From Stichopus chloronotus (lineage: Eukaryota; Echinodermata; Holothuroidea; Aspidochirotida; Stichopodidae), in the NCBI GenBank assembly GCA_021234535.1, contig CM037840.1:9526643-9590642 (forward strand): DNA of 64,000 bases. Direction: 5' to 3'. Below the pieces are notes generated by a model. It had not been told where the DNA came from, did not search any database, and saw only the letters and a program-made list of their open reading frames with translations. Made by a program: the position numbers and the translations under genes. Below are positions 12,636 through 36,605 of the stretch, one piece after another; within the stretch, counting starts at the first letter, position 1, and the number at the start of each line of letters is the position of its first letter.

Positions 12636-13414
12636 GGGATTGGAACATCTCTTCCCTTCCAACCCTCCCCGAGGTCAACCGTTCACTCACCTCATGCTTT
12701 CTTCCACCTGCAAAACGCTATTGTATGATTTACAAGAACTATGGAGCAATCACGGATGTTTGTGGCATAGAAAATATAAAACCTGTCATCTCCAGAGAGT
12801 AAAATTGTTGTAACAGTTTTTTTTCTCTTGAAGTAGAATTTCTTATGAAAAATTTGACTGCAATAGATTCAAATGTTGCCCAAAATTCTGTTAATAGTTG
12901 AAAATTTTTTCAAATAAAAAATAATAAAACTGTTATCGTTAGAAAGTAAACAATGTTCAATTAACACACGTATGCAGGAGTTGCCTTTTCAGGCCATCTG
13001 GGAGGGGGTGGAGGAATTTGTAAAGCCAACAATTTTCTTGTATACTCTCCACTTCAACCGATATGGTGCTCCGCTTTGATAGTTGTTATGGCGCGGTGGG
13101 CGCCAAAGGGATATCTTACTAAAACCAGACCCCCACCCCCACCCCTACTGAAAAAACCCCTCGATGCCGACGCCTTATATAATCACATCAATGACTTATG
13201 TACGAAATATGTGCCCCAATCATTAAACTCTGGAGGTAGGCGTATCCTGGTAATTTTTGCGTACATTCTGTTTACGCTACACCTTCTATCTAACCGACAA
13301 AAGGTTTTTTTTATTTTCACCACTTAGAACCACTCTCCGTGAGGTGTTTCGCCGGTTGGCATTTCCCTTTACATGTAGGTTATTACCATTTCTCATAGGT
13401 TGTTTTTCAAATTG

Positions 13415-13495
13415 CAGACATGACATACACCATTTTAAGGCTAGGTACATGCAGCCTAGAACACTCTGAAAACGCGATTTCCGGCTATCTCGAAG
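13415..13495 (+). repeat. Dispersed repeat family B, copy 1
   Basis: It contains ATTGCAGACATGACATA, TAAGGCTAGGTACATGCAGC, ACACTCTG and ATTTCCGGCTATCT in the same order as three other places in the window (13785, about 29005 and 32205). It probably marks an old interspersed element of unknown class. Confidence 0.5.
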
Positions 13496-13784
13496 GTTGA
13501 TAAAACCACAAAATTTTCTTGGACGCTACGCGCAATATGGTGGCGCTACACTAAGATAGTTACCGTGTTCCTATAGCTCTTTAAGTAACAAGGGGAATTC
13601 TCCCCCTCCAAATTTCTAGGCGACCGGGCTATGTATCAAATATTTGCAAGTCACCCCCCCCCCCCCTTCCAAAAAAAAAAAAGCAGAGAGGACACGTAAT
13701 TCATTATGATTCTTATATCATCTCAATAAGATCTGATATGTATTCCCGTACCATTTTTCATAGATTTTTGTACATGAATTTAGG

Positions 13785-13875
13785 AATTGCAGACATGATA
13801 TATTTATTTCAAGGCTGATACATGCAGCTCAAGTACACTCTGCCATTTCCAGCCATCTGGAGATTTTGAAAACGT
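13785..13875 (+). repeat. Dispersed repeat family B, copy 2
   Basis: It shows the order ATTGCAGACATGATATA, TCAAGGCTGATACATGCAGC, ACACTCTGCC and ATTTCCAGCCATCTGG, matching copy 1 about 370 bp upstream. A poly-G tract lies downstream at 14149-14165. Confidence 0.5.
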
Positions 13876-14839
13876 AAACTTCCCTACTTGTCTTTAAGTT
13901 TTGCACCAATCTTGATAATATGTTTCGTGTAGATAGTTCAACAAAAGTTATTTCTTCTTTCGTTTTCTGCAATCATTTAAGGCATGAAAACAGCACTTTT
14001 TGAAACAAATTCTGGCGAAGTCCCCCAGTTCGGGAATATTTTGTGCATTCAGACCATGCCAACACTAATCAGGTGATTTTTTGGTCGAGGATTTATATCA
14101 TCCCAGTTTAGATACCATAATAAAAGTCGAAAGAAGAGTGTATGGTGGAGGGGGGGGGGGGGGGGCACGTTAGCAACACACTGTTTGCTATATTGTTGGT
14201 GCACAAATGATCTAAATCAGTATGTTAAGCGTGGGTACGTCATGGCCACATTGATAGTGTTAAGTACATAGTACAATTATACCATTGTATTACGAGTTTT
14301 CACATCAATGCGACAATTACCTGCCGCAACTATCGACGGGTTACTTATTGTGACAAATTGGCTTTGCATTTGACCAGGGAGGTGCAAGAGAGAAATACAC
14401 CTCCCTGATTTGACATTGACTAAACCTAGCTTACATCACTGATACCGCGATATTATCACTTGTTCAAGAAGGTTTCTTACGCGTTAAACAGAACTCAAAA
14501 TTGACTGCTGCCGCTGGCAAGAATTAGAATATGCCTGATATTTCCCGCCTGTTGTTAGGGCAACAAAAGAGCAAGAGCAGGGAGTCTTGCATTCAACCAA
14601 TAGCATAGCTCAAAAATGGCTGCTGATGATGACAGCAGTAGCATGTGCCGGATTAACTGAAAGACAGACCTTCAACATACATCTTGAAGTAATGCTAAAC
14701 ATTTTCTTCATTACTCTAATGCACTTGCAAAATAGATCACTTGGCAGATTCATTTTCCAGCCATCTGGGAAGTTTGTAAAATAAAAATTTTTCAGTTCAT
14801 CCACCCTCTTCCCCCACAAAGGAAACAAGGAGTTGTAGT

Positions 14840-15225
14840 ATGCTATATGCTCAATTACATGAACTTTCACTTCACAAAGGATGCTATACCAAATTCTGCT
14901 TCCTGCGCAACTATTGTGGACACTTTTGTGCGACTTTCATCAGTAGCCAACAACATGATTGTAAATATTATTAGGAACTGGAAATACACCTTCTCTCAAA
15001 ATACTGTGAAACCAAAATTACAGCTGTTTTTCCAAAATTTTCTGCATCTGTAAGAAACCTGAACTGTAAAACTGTATAGTGTGGTACGTGTTCAATTATA
15101 CATAGTCTTTTCACTCCACAAAGAATGCTACCAAATTCTACCTTATGAATATACCGTGGAAACCTGAGTACGGTTTTTATTAGTAACCAAGAATATGATA
15201 GTAAATAACATTATAGGGATTACTG
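14840..15225 (+). repeat. Tandem duplication, ~241-bp period
   Basis: TTCACTTCACAAAGGATGCT, ACCAAATTCTGCTT and TAGCCAACAACATGATTGTA at 14860-14965 recur as TTCACTCCACAAAGAATGCT, ACCAAATTCTACCT and TAACCAAGAATATGATAGTA at 15110-15205. The two copies are diverged, so the duplication is old. Confidence 0.6.
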
Positions 15226-15991
15226 TCAACTTCAAGCCCACAAACCCATTACTTTGTCCCTGAGTTAGTCTTTCACACTTCAGTTGTCAACAGACAAAAC
15301 CATGTTAAAATCTCGTGCAATCTTCAATGTAAATAAAAAAACAAGTTATCACATTAAGCTTTATATATTTCTACTATGTTGATGTAGGCCTACTTTGTAC
15401 TGTTAATACTTTTATTAGTCTTCTACATTTTTTTTCAAAATACAAACAAAACTTCAGAAATCACCTATCATTTTCAGTGTAAAGTAAAAGCCACATCTTG
15501 TAGGCGTACAGATTAAACTTCATATTTTTTACTATGTTGTAATACTTTGTAATATTGATACTTTCAAAGCTTTCTGGTACTAAATATGTAACAAGCTATA
15601 CAGCAGAGACATTACTATACTTTTATCTACTTCAAGATAATTATATAAGGCCAACTATCTTTTTCTACGCCAACCATATTTCAAGGGAAATTCTCAACTC
15701 CATCAATGCAATAAGGATTGCCACCTTTTTCTGTTAAATGACTCAACGAATACCAATTACGTAAGCCAAAGTAACTTTTCAGTTAACGTAATATTTTCTT
15801 GGTTAACTTGCCATTTTTATAAACGTTCAGAACCATCAAGTCCATCCATTTCCATGCTATAGGCCCTATTCAGGAGTTACATAAACATTTTTTATCATAC
15901 ATGTTATGTTTCTTTCAGTTATTTCTTACTCCAATCCTGCAAGTTCTCTATGACAGTTACAGCTGAGCTTAAGCAACATTGTTGCTCTTAT
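15226..15991. other. Intergenic, AT-rich, nothing firm
   Basis: A weak repeat (CTACTATGTTGATG near 15371, TACTATGTTGTAAT near 15530) is visible. No gene was recognised. Confidence 0.4.
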
Positions 15992-16346
15992 TTAAAGGGA
16001 AATAGGGAGTTTGTTTTAGAGAAAACATCCGTATTTTTGAAACCAATGTTTGCGGACGTAGAATGATAGATTATTCAAAAGGAGGAAGGACAGTAGTCTT
16101 CTTTCCAAGAAATAAACTTCTCACAGATAGAAATTCAGTTATTTCTTACTCAACACTTATTTGTTCACCCAAGCTTTTCAAAATTCAAATGATGCATCCT
16201 CCATTACTCATCACATGCATAATGTTTTGACGAGATGAAACTTTGGTAGATGTTTGTTGATGACACTGAATGGTTTAACAATGATTACCGCTGTTTTCTT
16301 TTGTATGTCATGTTGGTATATTCTAAACGCCCTACTTCCCTTCAAA
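15992..16346 (-). mobile_element. TTAA-flanked MITE, family A, copy 2 (inverted)
   Basis: It starts TTAAAGGGAAATAGGG and ends CGCCCTACTTCCCTTCAA. Internal blocks are in reverse complement relative to copies 1, 3, 4 and 5: ACCAATGTTTGCGGACGTAG, TTTGTTCACCCAAGCTTTTC and CATGTTGGTATATTCTAAAC. It lies about 430 bp upstream of the EF1A TATA box. Confidence 0.85.
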
Positions 16347-16776
16347 GTATTCGTGCTACATTTCTTCCCTAAAGTCTTTCCTCACAAGTTCTTTTGTTCA
16401 TTGTGCCTTAATTCTTTGTCTCTGTTCGTACATTTTATTGTAGGCTACTGTTTGCTTTTACATGACTTTGCTGTGTTTGTCACGAGGGTCTTGTAGATGG
16501 TAAACCCCTGCTTACTGTGTCACCCTCGATTAACAGGGTTTGAAATGAAAAAAAAAATAGATATGTAGGGCCTAGAGCTCTTTCTACAATCAGGGCCATA
16601 GATCTCCATGCACGACCTTATTATCTGCAATTACAAAGGAACCCTATATGTAATTCTTCCGCAGCGCCCTCCTGCCCACACCCATGTGTAATCCACATGT
16701 GTTGCAATTTTCACTCGATTTCGCAATCGACTAGGGTGTCGGTGTATTGATCAATTGACTCACCCCCTCTCGGTGG

Positions 16777-16785
16777 TATATATAA
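16777..16785 (+). promoter_or_regulatory. EF1A TATA box
   Basis: TATATATAA lies 28 bp upstream of a CTTTCCTTTC pyrimidine tract. That is the normal TATA-to-start distance for a translation-machinery gene with a 5' terminal oligopyrimidine (TOP) start. A CRE-like TGACATCA follows at 16792. The only other support is the short exon with a good donor immediately downstream. Confidence 0.7.
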
Positions 16786-16804
16786 TCGTTGTGACATCAT
16801 CGTT

Positions 16805-27720
<10,916 letters not shown>

Positions 27721-28263
27721 GATTGGCGGTCAGCAAGAAATACATAAGTTTGAAAGAGACTCTTTGCTTTTGAGTTATCATTTATCTTCGTGTTGTCATC
27801 TATCTGCTAGCCCCTTTAAGAGACTTGCCTAAACCCCCCCCCCCCCCGACATGTATAATGAAAACTTTGCCCCCTGTTCGTACTGTGTGACATGAGCTAC
27901 TCATGTTTTGCTGTCCAACGGGCAGAACAAATTGGAGAATTCGGCTAACAAGCTAGTTAATCTTTGGACAAGGGCTTCCGTACTGCAGACCTTTCAACGT
28001 GAACTCACAACAACGTACATGTCCTTTGGTAGCACTGGTTCAGGACCTTTATCCACGGACATTTCTTGCGATGAACGGAAGTGTGCCCCACTCAGTCAGA
28101 CGCGGCAGCAGGATGCAAATGACATTTTATGAAATTTATTGTCAGATCATTGACATAACAGGCACTTATTCAAGGGTTTGTCGTAGGGAATGGTTCTGGG
28201 GTAAGATGTTTTGGTCCACCGCGCGGGCAGGACAGCGGATTGCCACCGTTGTCGGCATGAACT
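27721..28263. other. Intergenic flank of EF1A
   Basis: It contains a poly-C run at about 27834-27847. ORFs at 27908-28397 show no known motif and run into the MITE that follows. Nothing else is supported. Confidence 0.4.
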
Positions 28264-28614
28264 TTAAGGGAAATAGGGCGTTCAGAATACACCAACATGG
28301 CGAACGAAGAAAAAAGCTTTTACCCATTGTTAAATTATTCAGTCTCTTGAATAAACATCTGCCAAAGCTTCATCTCCTCCAAACATTATGCATGTAATTT
28401 GTGTAACGGAAGATGCTTCCTTTGAATTTTGAAAAGTTTGGGTGAACAAATGATTGTTGAGTAACAACTGAATTTCTACCCGTGAGAATCTTATTCCTTT
28501 AAAAGAAGGCTACTGTCCTTCCTTATTTTGAATAATCGATCATTCTGTGTCCACAAACATTGGTTTTAATAATATGGCTGTTTTCTGTAAAACAAACGCC
28601 CTTTTTCCTTTTAA
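28264..28614 (+). mobile_element. TTAA-flanked MITE, family A, copy 3
   Basis: It starts TTAAGGGAAATAGGGCGTTC and ends AACGCCCTTTTTCCTTTTAA. Shared internal blocks are CACCAACATGGC, AAACATCTGCCAAAGCTTCA, TTTGAATTTTGAAAAGTTTG, TGAATTTCTACCCGTGAGAA and GTCCACAAACATTGGTTTTA. It is non-autonomous. Confidence 0.9.
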
Positions 28615-28999
28615 CAAAAAAACGCTTGGCATTACAAACCCCGAGATACCCGGAAACTGCACTTCTCGAGTTTCTTAAATTGCATTTACCTACCCAGCGT
28701 AGTGCGTTTCGTGCGGTTTTTTTCGTAGGAGAATCTGAAAATGACTTCTGCTACAGTCGGGCTTACGGGTGTCAATCGTAAGGAAGGGGCTAGATGACCC
28801 CCCCCCCACACACACACACACTTTCAATATCAAATCGACGACCGTGCGTCTCACACTAAATTCTCTGGGGCACAGTGTCTTAGGAGGGCACTTGGTCATT
28901 CGACTGTAATAACTTCAAGGAATCACTTATCCTGGCTTTCTTTTTTCTTGTATGCGCCAAGCCAACCTATGGTGGCTTTCCACTGAGATAGCATTAAGA

Positions 29000-29094
29000 A
29001 AGATAGAACTTGAGAAATTGCAGACATCGGATCTCTTGTAGAGGGCCGGATTAGACGCATCTTTAAACACTCGTGAGAGTGCCGTTTCCGGCTA
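29000..29094 (+). repeat. Dispersed repeat family B, copy 3
   Basis: It carries AAGAAAGATAGAACTTGAGA, ATTGCAGACATC and GTTTCCGGCTACTTGG in the family order, and ends where the left foldback arm begins. The matching copy 4 near 32185 is in the same orientation although the arms are inverted. Confidence 0.45.
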
Positions 29095-29450
29095 CTTGGG
29101 GCTATACTATGGAACGCGGAAAGGTTCAACGTGCGGTGCTGTCCACCCAGAAGTCTTTGATTCAGAAGCCGTCCATTCATAAATTGCCGTCCAAATTCAG
29201 CGGCGCCATTCAAATTTACCAGGTGCCATTTATAAATCCCCGTTCAAATACACCAGCCGTCCACTTAGAAATCGCCGGCAACAAGCAGCCGCTGCCTTTT
29301 AGGAATCCCCGTTCAAATACAGCTGCCGTCCACTCATCGCGACCGTTGATTCAGCAGCCGTCCGTCTAGAAATCGTCGTTCAAATTCCTCAGCCGTCCAT
29401 TGGAGTGACAGCAAAAGTGTTAGTATTTGGGCATATAGGCGGGGCTTTGA
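29095..29450 (+). repeat. Left foldback arm
   Basis: Repeated words AGCCGTCCA, AAATC(G/C)CCG and TTCAAAT occur at about 33-bp spacing. The inner boundary follows the word GGCGGGGC. Confidence 0.7.
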
Positions 29451-29918
29451 CCTCTTTGGTCAAAGTAAAGTAATTTAAGTATAGGGGTGGCCAAAATTAA
29501 ATCCAGCCCATTGAACATGAGAGGACGGTCTAACAGAACTCGCTGTGCTACATTCCAATACTAGCTCACGCTCACACAGCCATCAGTGTCCAGTTCAAGG
29601 CCGCATGCTGTTCACTTACACCTACTCCCCGCTCACACGTTTACGAACCATGCGTTGCATTCCCGTTGAAGAACTATATTCACAGTAATGTCAGTAACGC
29701 GGTGAACACATTTGGTGTTTTCGCTAGTACCATGAAGGTAAAAGGTAACAGGAATACGACTTGATAGAAAATGTCTCATTTCTGTACACAGTGCGATGTT
29801 CAGAAAGTTTTCTCCATCCTCAATGTGTCATCTCGACAGGAAATGTGTCGAGAACAAGACTCGTTTCACTGTATTTAAAACTTATTGAAATCTTGACAGT
29901 TAAAATTAGGAAACTTCT

Positions 29919-30278
29919 TTAAAGGGAAATAGGGCGTTCAGAAGATACCAACATGGCATGCAAAAGAAAATAGCTTTAGTAATTGTTAAACCATGCAGTC
30001 TCATCAATAAACATATACCAAAGCTTCATCTCCTCAAAAAGTTATGTACTCAAATGTTATGAGTAATGGAAGATGCATCATTTGAATTTTGAAAAGTTTG
30101 GGTGAACAAATTAGTGTTGAGCAACAGATAACTCCATTTCTATCTGTGAAAAGCTTATTTCTTGAAAAGAAGGCTAGTGTCCTTCCTTATTTTGAATAAT
30201 CTATCATTCTGCGTCCACAAACATTGGTTTTAATAATATGGATGTTTTCTCTCAAACAAACGCCCTATTTCCCTTTAA
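29919..30278 (+). mobile_element. TTAA-flanked MITE, family A, copy 4 (best preserved)
   Basis: It has near-perfect inverted ends: TTAAAGGGAAATAGGGCGTT and, at the right, AACGCCCTATTTCCCTTTAA less one base. Both edges carry TTAA. It lies inside the loop of the foldback element, so it inserted after that element formed or was carried with it. Confidence 0.92.
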
Positions 30279-31760
30279 TTGTAATATGGAGCTACCTATT
30301 ACCCTTCCTGAAGGTATAAATCATATTTATTTTCTAGGATCAATGATAAGAAACTCCCGTGCCTTTTGTAAAGCGTACCCATGTCTTAGAGCCAATTTTG
30401 ATTGAAAAAAAAAAAAAAAAAAACGATGGCAGAGAAAGAAAGAGAGGGAGTGACGAGGGTGGTAGGGGTGAGAGAAACCTACGCTGTTAATTTATTAGTG
30501 GTTCCAATAACGCATAGCGGTAGTACATGTGTTGAGTATTTTACCTCGTCATTGCCAACAGTACACTTGGTACCGAGTGATTAACTCCATTCCACTCGAA
30601 TGCTAACCATACAAAAACAGTAGTTATATTCAAATCTCACAGCAGCAGCGGCTGAAGCTTTTTCTTCATTGACTGAGTGTTTTTGTGTGCTACACACACA
30701 CAACATGTACCATGCGTAGGGAGCAGCATGCAGGCTACTTCGAAATGTATGTAACTTTCTGTCGGTAGGCCTACTAAAGGCTCCCTGCGCAAATCAATAC
30801 TATCACATGCATAGGGAGTTCCACAAGTGTAAAAGCGGTGGTCGTTAGTTGAAAATGAGTAACATTTTGAACAAACGTAACCCTGTCGTCTATCATTAAA
30901 CTCAGGAGAGTTTAGACAGATTTACAATATAACTATTCCAGTTATATTCACTCCGTGTATCTCACAATGAAAGAATTCTCACAATGAAAGAATTCTAAAC
31001 AGAATTATATTAGATGAGGGTGTAAGTACAGTGAACGGATCTATTTTCAGGCCTAAATGTCAGGGAGAAAACATGAGCTTATTTCGTCATTTCTTAACCA
31101 ATTTCTTTCTTTCTTTCACTTTTTCCATAGCACAATGTCCATACAGACTAAAAAAATGCAAAATTTGAAGCAAATAATTTCAATCCGCAAAGTTAACTCT
31201 CTTAAAATTTCATCCCACTTATGACTCAGTAACAGAAATGTAACATGAGATCCCGGAGTTTGTGACAAAAGTCCCGGAGTTGGAGCCACAACAGATCGGT
31301 CAGTTCTGTTATATCAACTTGCCATGAAAACTGGTGGCTTGAACATTTCCCCAGTTTTCTAGTCGTACATCCATATTTCATTATAGTCGAAAAGCATTGT
31401 TAATTAAGTTAATTAACTTACTCTTTCTCTCTCGAAGTTACGGGAAACCTGTTCCGCATTTTCCACTGATCTCCAGAGCAAGAACGATCTCTTCAATTTT
31501 GTCAAATTTCAACAATCGAGTTCGAGAATGTGGTAACTAACTTAGTAGGCTAAGTACAGACTTTCTAATTATGCCATGTGCATCAAAATAATTCCGAGAT
31601 GAAGATGCGTACGATAGAGATCAGGGAAACTTAAGTTTTAGTCAAATTAGTGTTTGTCATGTATCGGATTCGGAGATATCGCTGGCCCTTTTGTTGGACC
31701 GTACCAATACGATTTGGGGGTTAGAGCATAATATTCACTCAATGGGTGGGAGTAAAGTTT

Positions 31761-32134
31761 GGCCCCGCCTGTATGACTAAATACCAACACTTTTGCTGTC
31801 ACTCAAATGGACGGCTGCTGGGTTTGGGCAGCGATTTCTGAATGGACGGCAGCTGAATTTGAAATGGGATTTCGAAATGGCAGCGGCTGAGTTTGGACGA
31901 AGATTTCTGGGTGGACGGCTGCTGCATTTGAACGGGGATTTATAGATTGCAGCTGCTGAATTTGGACGGCGATTTCTGAGTGGGCGACAGCTGTGTTCGA
32001 ACGGTGATTTCATAATGGCAGCGGCTGAATTTGGACGACGATTAATGAATGGACGGCCTCTGAATCAACGACGACTTCCGGGTGGAGAGCGTCGCACGCT
32101 GACCCTTTCCGCGTTCCATACTATAAAGCCAACA
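31761..32134 (-). repeat. Right foldback arm
   Basis: It is the reverse complement of the left arm, with the same subrepeats. It ends CCGCGTTCCATACTATAAAG. Confidence 0.7.
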
Positions 32135-32174
32135 TTTAGCTTCTACGCTCCGTGCTGACTGACTGTGGCACGCC

Positions 32175-32275
32175 TCTAAGCTAGTATAAGAAAGATAGTA
32201 CCCGAGAAAAATGCAGACGTGAGATATCCTCTTCAAGGCTGGTCACATGCAGCTTCCGTTCCGGCTATTTGGCGG
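32175..32275 (+). repeat. Dispersed repeat family B, copy 4
   Basis: The order is AAGAAAGATAGTACCCGAGA, ATGCAGACGTGAGATAT, TTCAAGGCTGGTCACATGCA and GTTCCGGCTATTTGG. A poly-G tract follows at 32297. Confidence 0.45.
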
Positions 32276-32850
32276 GGAGGAGGGTCGTGGGGAAGGGGGG
32301 GGGGGAGTTGTAAACAAGGGAAACGATTGTTGTGGAAGAACAAAATGATGTTGCATTGGTGTTGCGGTGTTTTGAGATAAATATCCTTTCGAAAGAAATT
32401 AATACACGATGTGTCCATCTTTGTAATTCTTCTTTTAAACCATCCAAGTGGCTCCCCAGGGACGCGCTGTGGACAGCTATCAAAGAAATGGACAAGGAAG
32501 AGAAAACAATTGTCATGCGACCAAAGCTCCGGACAGTGAGACGCTTAAAACCCCCATGTATTATAATCGGAATACTTCTCGTCGTTGCAGTCAAGAATGC
32601 ATGGTGCACGAGATCGCCACCACAACTAGGGTCCCCTTCATTTTAGGAACGGGGGGCAGCCCCCTCCTCCACTATTGGAAAGCACAGAAACCCAGTACAA
32701 TACAGACACACCACAACCCCTGCAAATAGGGAGACAAAACTTACCGGGCCCTAGAGAAGGTGAATACTAACAATTCAATTACTGCCAATTTTCATTGTTT
32801 CAATCATGATAATATGTTGCCTGCAGAGGTCCGATTGGAGCTATTTTCGC

Positions 32851-33108
32851 TTAAAGGCTGTATTGCATCACCCTAAGCTATATTTTTACCTACCGGAAAG
32901 TAAAATTCTCAACTGGTTTTCTAAGCTACAGTACTCTTAGATTGACAGCAAATTCGAAAGATTCAGAGCAGCTCGTATTACACAGCATACACAGGGATCC
33001 ATTGTTTTAATTACACATGTGGAGGAATATAAGACAGGTTGAGGGAGGGACTAGAGGTAGGTGGTTGGGAGAATTGAAACTGTCTGGGTGATGAGTTTTT
33101 GCCTTTAA
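32851..33108 (+). mobile_element. TTAA-flanked MITE, family C, copy 1
   Basis: This 258-bp element has TTAA at both ends and inverted termini: left AGGCTGTATTGCATCACCC, right (reverse complement) AGGCAAAAACTCATCACCC. A full inverted copy lies at 52568-52824. TTAA targeting is typical of the piggyBac superfamily, but no transposase is present and the class is inferred. Confidence 0.85.
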
Positions 33109-36100
33109 CCTCAGAAAGAAGTATTCTTGAAAGGGAATACTCTAGTTTCCAGAACGAATTGGACGCCTCCCATCTATCCGGCCAAAAATAGGCTCTTCAA
33201 TCGTTGCAGGGGCTTCCATCCAAAATGAAATATGGTAAGGGGGGGGGGGGGTATTTATGACTAATTGACAATTAATGATCAGAGGGGGATCACGCACTGC
33301 ACTTTTTGAGGGCCTGGGCTACTTTGGACAGATATTCCCATATTGATGATTAACAGGGCGGTCTCCAGGATTTATTGATTTTGGGACATACACTTTCATA
33401 CTCTAAAGAAGGATATCAGGCGAGGGGGAACATACACTCCGTAACTCCCCTTCTTCGTTTCGGCGTCACTCATTGATTAAAGGACTTTGGTTAAAACGAG
33501 AGGGGTGGTGTCTCCTATGAACGATAATTCTATTCAGCTTTTGGCAAGATAAAGCAACAATTAATGTAGATGGTTAACTCTAATGGCCGTGGGCGAAATA
33601 AATTTCCTATGCAGTACGTTTTAATTGAGTTTATCAAATATGTCCCTTACATGCATGTTCGTCGTCATGGAAGTCCGTTTCTTAACTCTACCTGTACCAG
33701 ATTGAAAAGTATTTTTCATGAAGTAAACAGAATAGGGCGGGGTGGGTAACAATGGACCATGCATGAGAGCTAATCGCATAATACACAAAGGTCGTCGACG
33801 TGGAAAAAAGTCGCCATACTTTCAAGTCCTGTTCTGGCGTAACCAGACTTTTCATTTAGGGGGCTGGGTTGACCGGTGGCAAAGGGTCAAGGGGCATAAC
33901 ATATCTAAGGAGAGCGTCACTATCGGTTGGCGTCTAGTGTACAGAGAAAATAAAATTCTGGATAAAAATACCTCTCAAATTGCAGGAAATGGCACTTCCT
34001 GGCAGTGTCATCATACAGACGAGATTCTGATACAGCTGATGGAGGCAAATTAATCGTAAGGCTGCAGCTTCAATTGCTGGAATTACAAGGCTCATGACTT
34101 GCATGCAACACAATTTTCAGTTTTACTACGCCTATACGGCAAACGGCAGGCTACCTGATGATACTGTAGCTCAAATTTGTCCAAATGTTTAACCTTCCAA
34201 TGAGAGAAACCTCCAAATAATACCCCTTCTGAAAACACCCCTCTACTTGTGCTTCTCTAACAGACACGGGTCCATTCATTAGGTCTTAAGCATAACTTAC
34301 CCTAACATTAAGTTTGATAGCCAACCAGTGACTAAGTTTATCCTATATAGGCCTGATATCGCAAAATGAGCCAATGGCAATGTCGTGAACAGCATGATGC
34401 CTAATGAAAATAATTATCGACCGTTGTCTGAGTCTGTAGTAACTTTTTAGCTAAATTTTCTTTTTCTGTACCTACATTTTGGAATAATGTAATCCTGCAA
34501 GAGTACTGCTCAAGATATAATCAAATTACCGAAGACCTTATGCAACACGGTAATTCATAGGATTACTACCCGTGTGTAGCCTACGTACGTAACAGTTAGG
34601 CGTACTCAAAGCGCACTCAAAACAAAGGCTTAACATAAGAAATTCGCAAAAGGAGAGTATGGCTGTATTAGATTACGATATGCTATCGTAATCCAAAAAC
34701 TAGCACCTTACAAACGAAATTTTTAATACAGAAATTAATCGATTTTACCATAGCGTCATCGCTTCTTTACAGTCTAGTTCTAGCTAGAAAACAGTTAACA
34801 GTTATGGGTACCCAATCGTGGAAGTCATATATTACGGTTGACGCATAGTATTCTCCGAGGATTTTTCACCACGTCAGTTTTTGGGTAAGCCTAAATTTCT
34901 CGTAATTTGGCTTCAAAATCGGCCCGTAGGCCTAATAGTGTAACACTAGGCCTAGGCTAATTAGTGTATGTGTACACTAATTATGTGTACGTGTGTGTGT
35001 GCGGAATTGCAGCATCACAAAAATCATACTAACTTTGTATTTATTTGCCGATTTTAAGCGATTTTTACGAGCGAATAGCGAAGTGTAACAGTCATGTTTC
35101 AGCACCTCGACAGTCTTTCCATTGCATGACTCAAAAATGCTTTCAATTTAACCTACAGAAAATTGTTAAAAACAACCTTTTAAATGAGTATAAGAATTAT
35201 TGTATGGTTTTCAGAACAGTTTATAAACTGTTAACTTGTAGAAACCAGCGATTCTTAGGGTTGCACAACAGAACGACTGTGAATTGCACTTCGCCGTTTT
35301 ACAGTTCCGTATTATCTCAAATATTCTGAAATATTTATTTGTTGTGGACTTGGTCTTCTGTTTTATTTTGTAAAAAAGACAAAATATCGAAATTCTGTTG
35401 TTAATTTTCATCTCAGCATGTTAATACCGCATGATTACAAACTCGTTTGTTTTATATATCCCAGTGAAAAGAAGGATGACACGTGATGACACGTCAAGCC
35501 ATGCTAGGTAGCTTCGCATATTTGTCACTATCACAATGGTTTGTGTGCCGTAGCCGTGTTTCGTGCATACAGCGTCAAAGGATCTGACCCTGGTCTTACC
35601 ATATACTATACTCTGTATACTATATTTGTTCAATTCAGGCAGGCATTCAAAAATCCAGCTGGCAAATGTTTGGGTCATACAGTGCTGTCTTTGATAATGT
35701 CATTGCCGTACGGTTACTGTCTTCTTAAACATTTATATGAGTCGTAACACGACAGAGTGGAAGTTTACTGGAACGAAGCCAATCAATTACAGAGAAGTTG
35801 TAACTGCTAGGCTTGGCTAACTCAAGTCTAAGTCATCCTTCAGATTCGTAATTATCCCACTAGTCGTGGACTGAATTGTGTGTATAGTTTCATACGTTTT
35901 TCATTCGTAAGTTCTTGGGATATTGGTGCGTCTTTTACGACCCTAGACTACTAGTACTAAGCTTGTCATAAGCAGTAAACCTCAGTGCATTACTCAATTG
36001 TATGATGCCATTATCCCATTTAGAACTGCAGTTCCGTCCATATTCGCCAGTGTGAATGCTTGGCATTCTGGTTGTCTCAGTAAGAAAAAAAATCATTATT

Positions 36101-36605
36101 TTAGACAAACCATGTACAGCCTACAGAACGTAAAAATGCAATAGTAGACATAGGCCTAATTTGATAAAGAAAAACAAACTACAGTAATTTGCATATTTGC
36201 ATACGTAATGAATCTCCGAGATTCAACCTTCACTATACAAAAAAAGCCTTTCTCTGTAAATTTTTATAAACATTAATTTTAATTTGCACTGAAAGGGCTC
36301 TGATAAGTGCTATGGTTTAATGAAGAAAGAAAAATATGACTGCCAAAATGCTTAGATATGTCAGTGAATGCTTGCAGTATTAACTTCGCATCATTGAACT
36401 TACCTGTCTCCGCACTAACTCCTCACAATTGCCAAATCTTTTAAACAAGTTTTCTTGAGCTCATAGAAACTTTTTTTCACGTTTGAAGAATTCCTTTTTG
36501 ATTCTTTGCCGAATGCAGACACCGTGTTGTGTGTGTGTGATTGTGTGAATGTGTTGTCACGAAACCTTAGAAAACAAGATATGTCATGAAGAGAAAATGC
36601 TTGAA
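33109..36605. other. Intergenic, nothing recognised
   Basis: A poly-G run lies at 33239-33251. No coding family, RNA or defined repeat was seen. Short ORFs (for example at 33742 and 35045) lack any motif. Confidence 0.5.

Larger units (their letters stand above)
29095..32134. mobile_element. Foldback-like element with long inverted arms
   Basis: The left arm 29095-29450 and right arm 31761-32134 are inverted copies over their full length. Outer ends share TATGGAACGCGGAAAGG and inner ends share GACAGCAAAAGTGTT followed by GGCGGGG. Each arm is made of diverged ~33-bp subrepeats of the type GCCGTCCATTCAGAAATCGC then CGTCCAAATTCAGC. The 2.3 kb between the arms has no transposase ORF and contains a family A MITE. 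Tandemly repeated inverted arms are the hallmark of foldback elements such as the sea-urchin TU family. No clear target duplication was found at the edges. Confidence 0.7.

Noticed and set aside
27999..28397. 132-codon ORF downstream of EF1A
   Set aside because: Its 3' third is the start of a family A MITE, and the rest shows no motif or splice partner.
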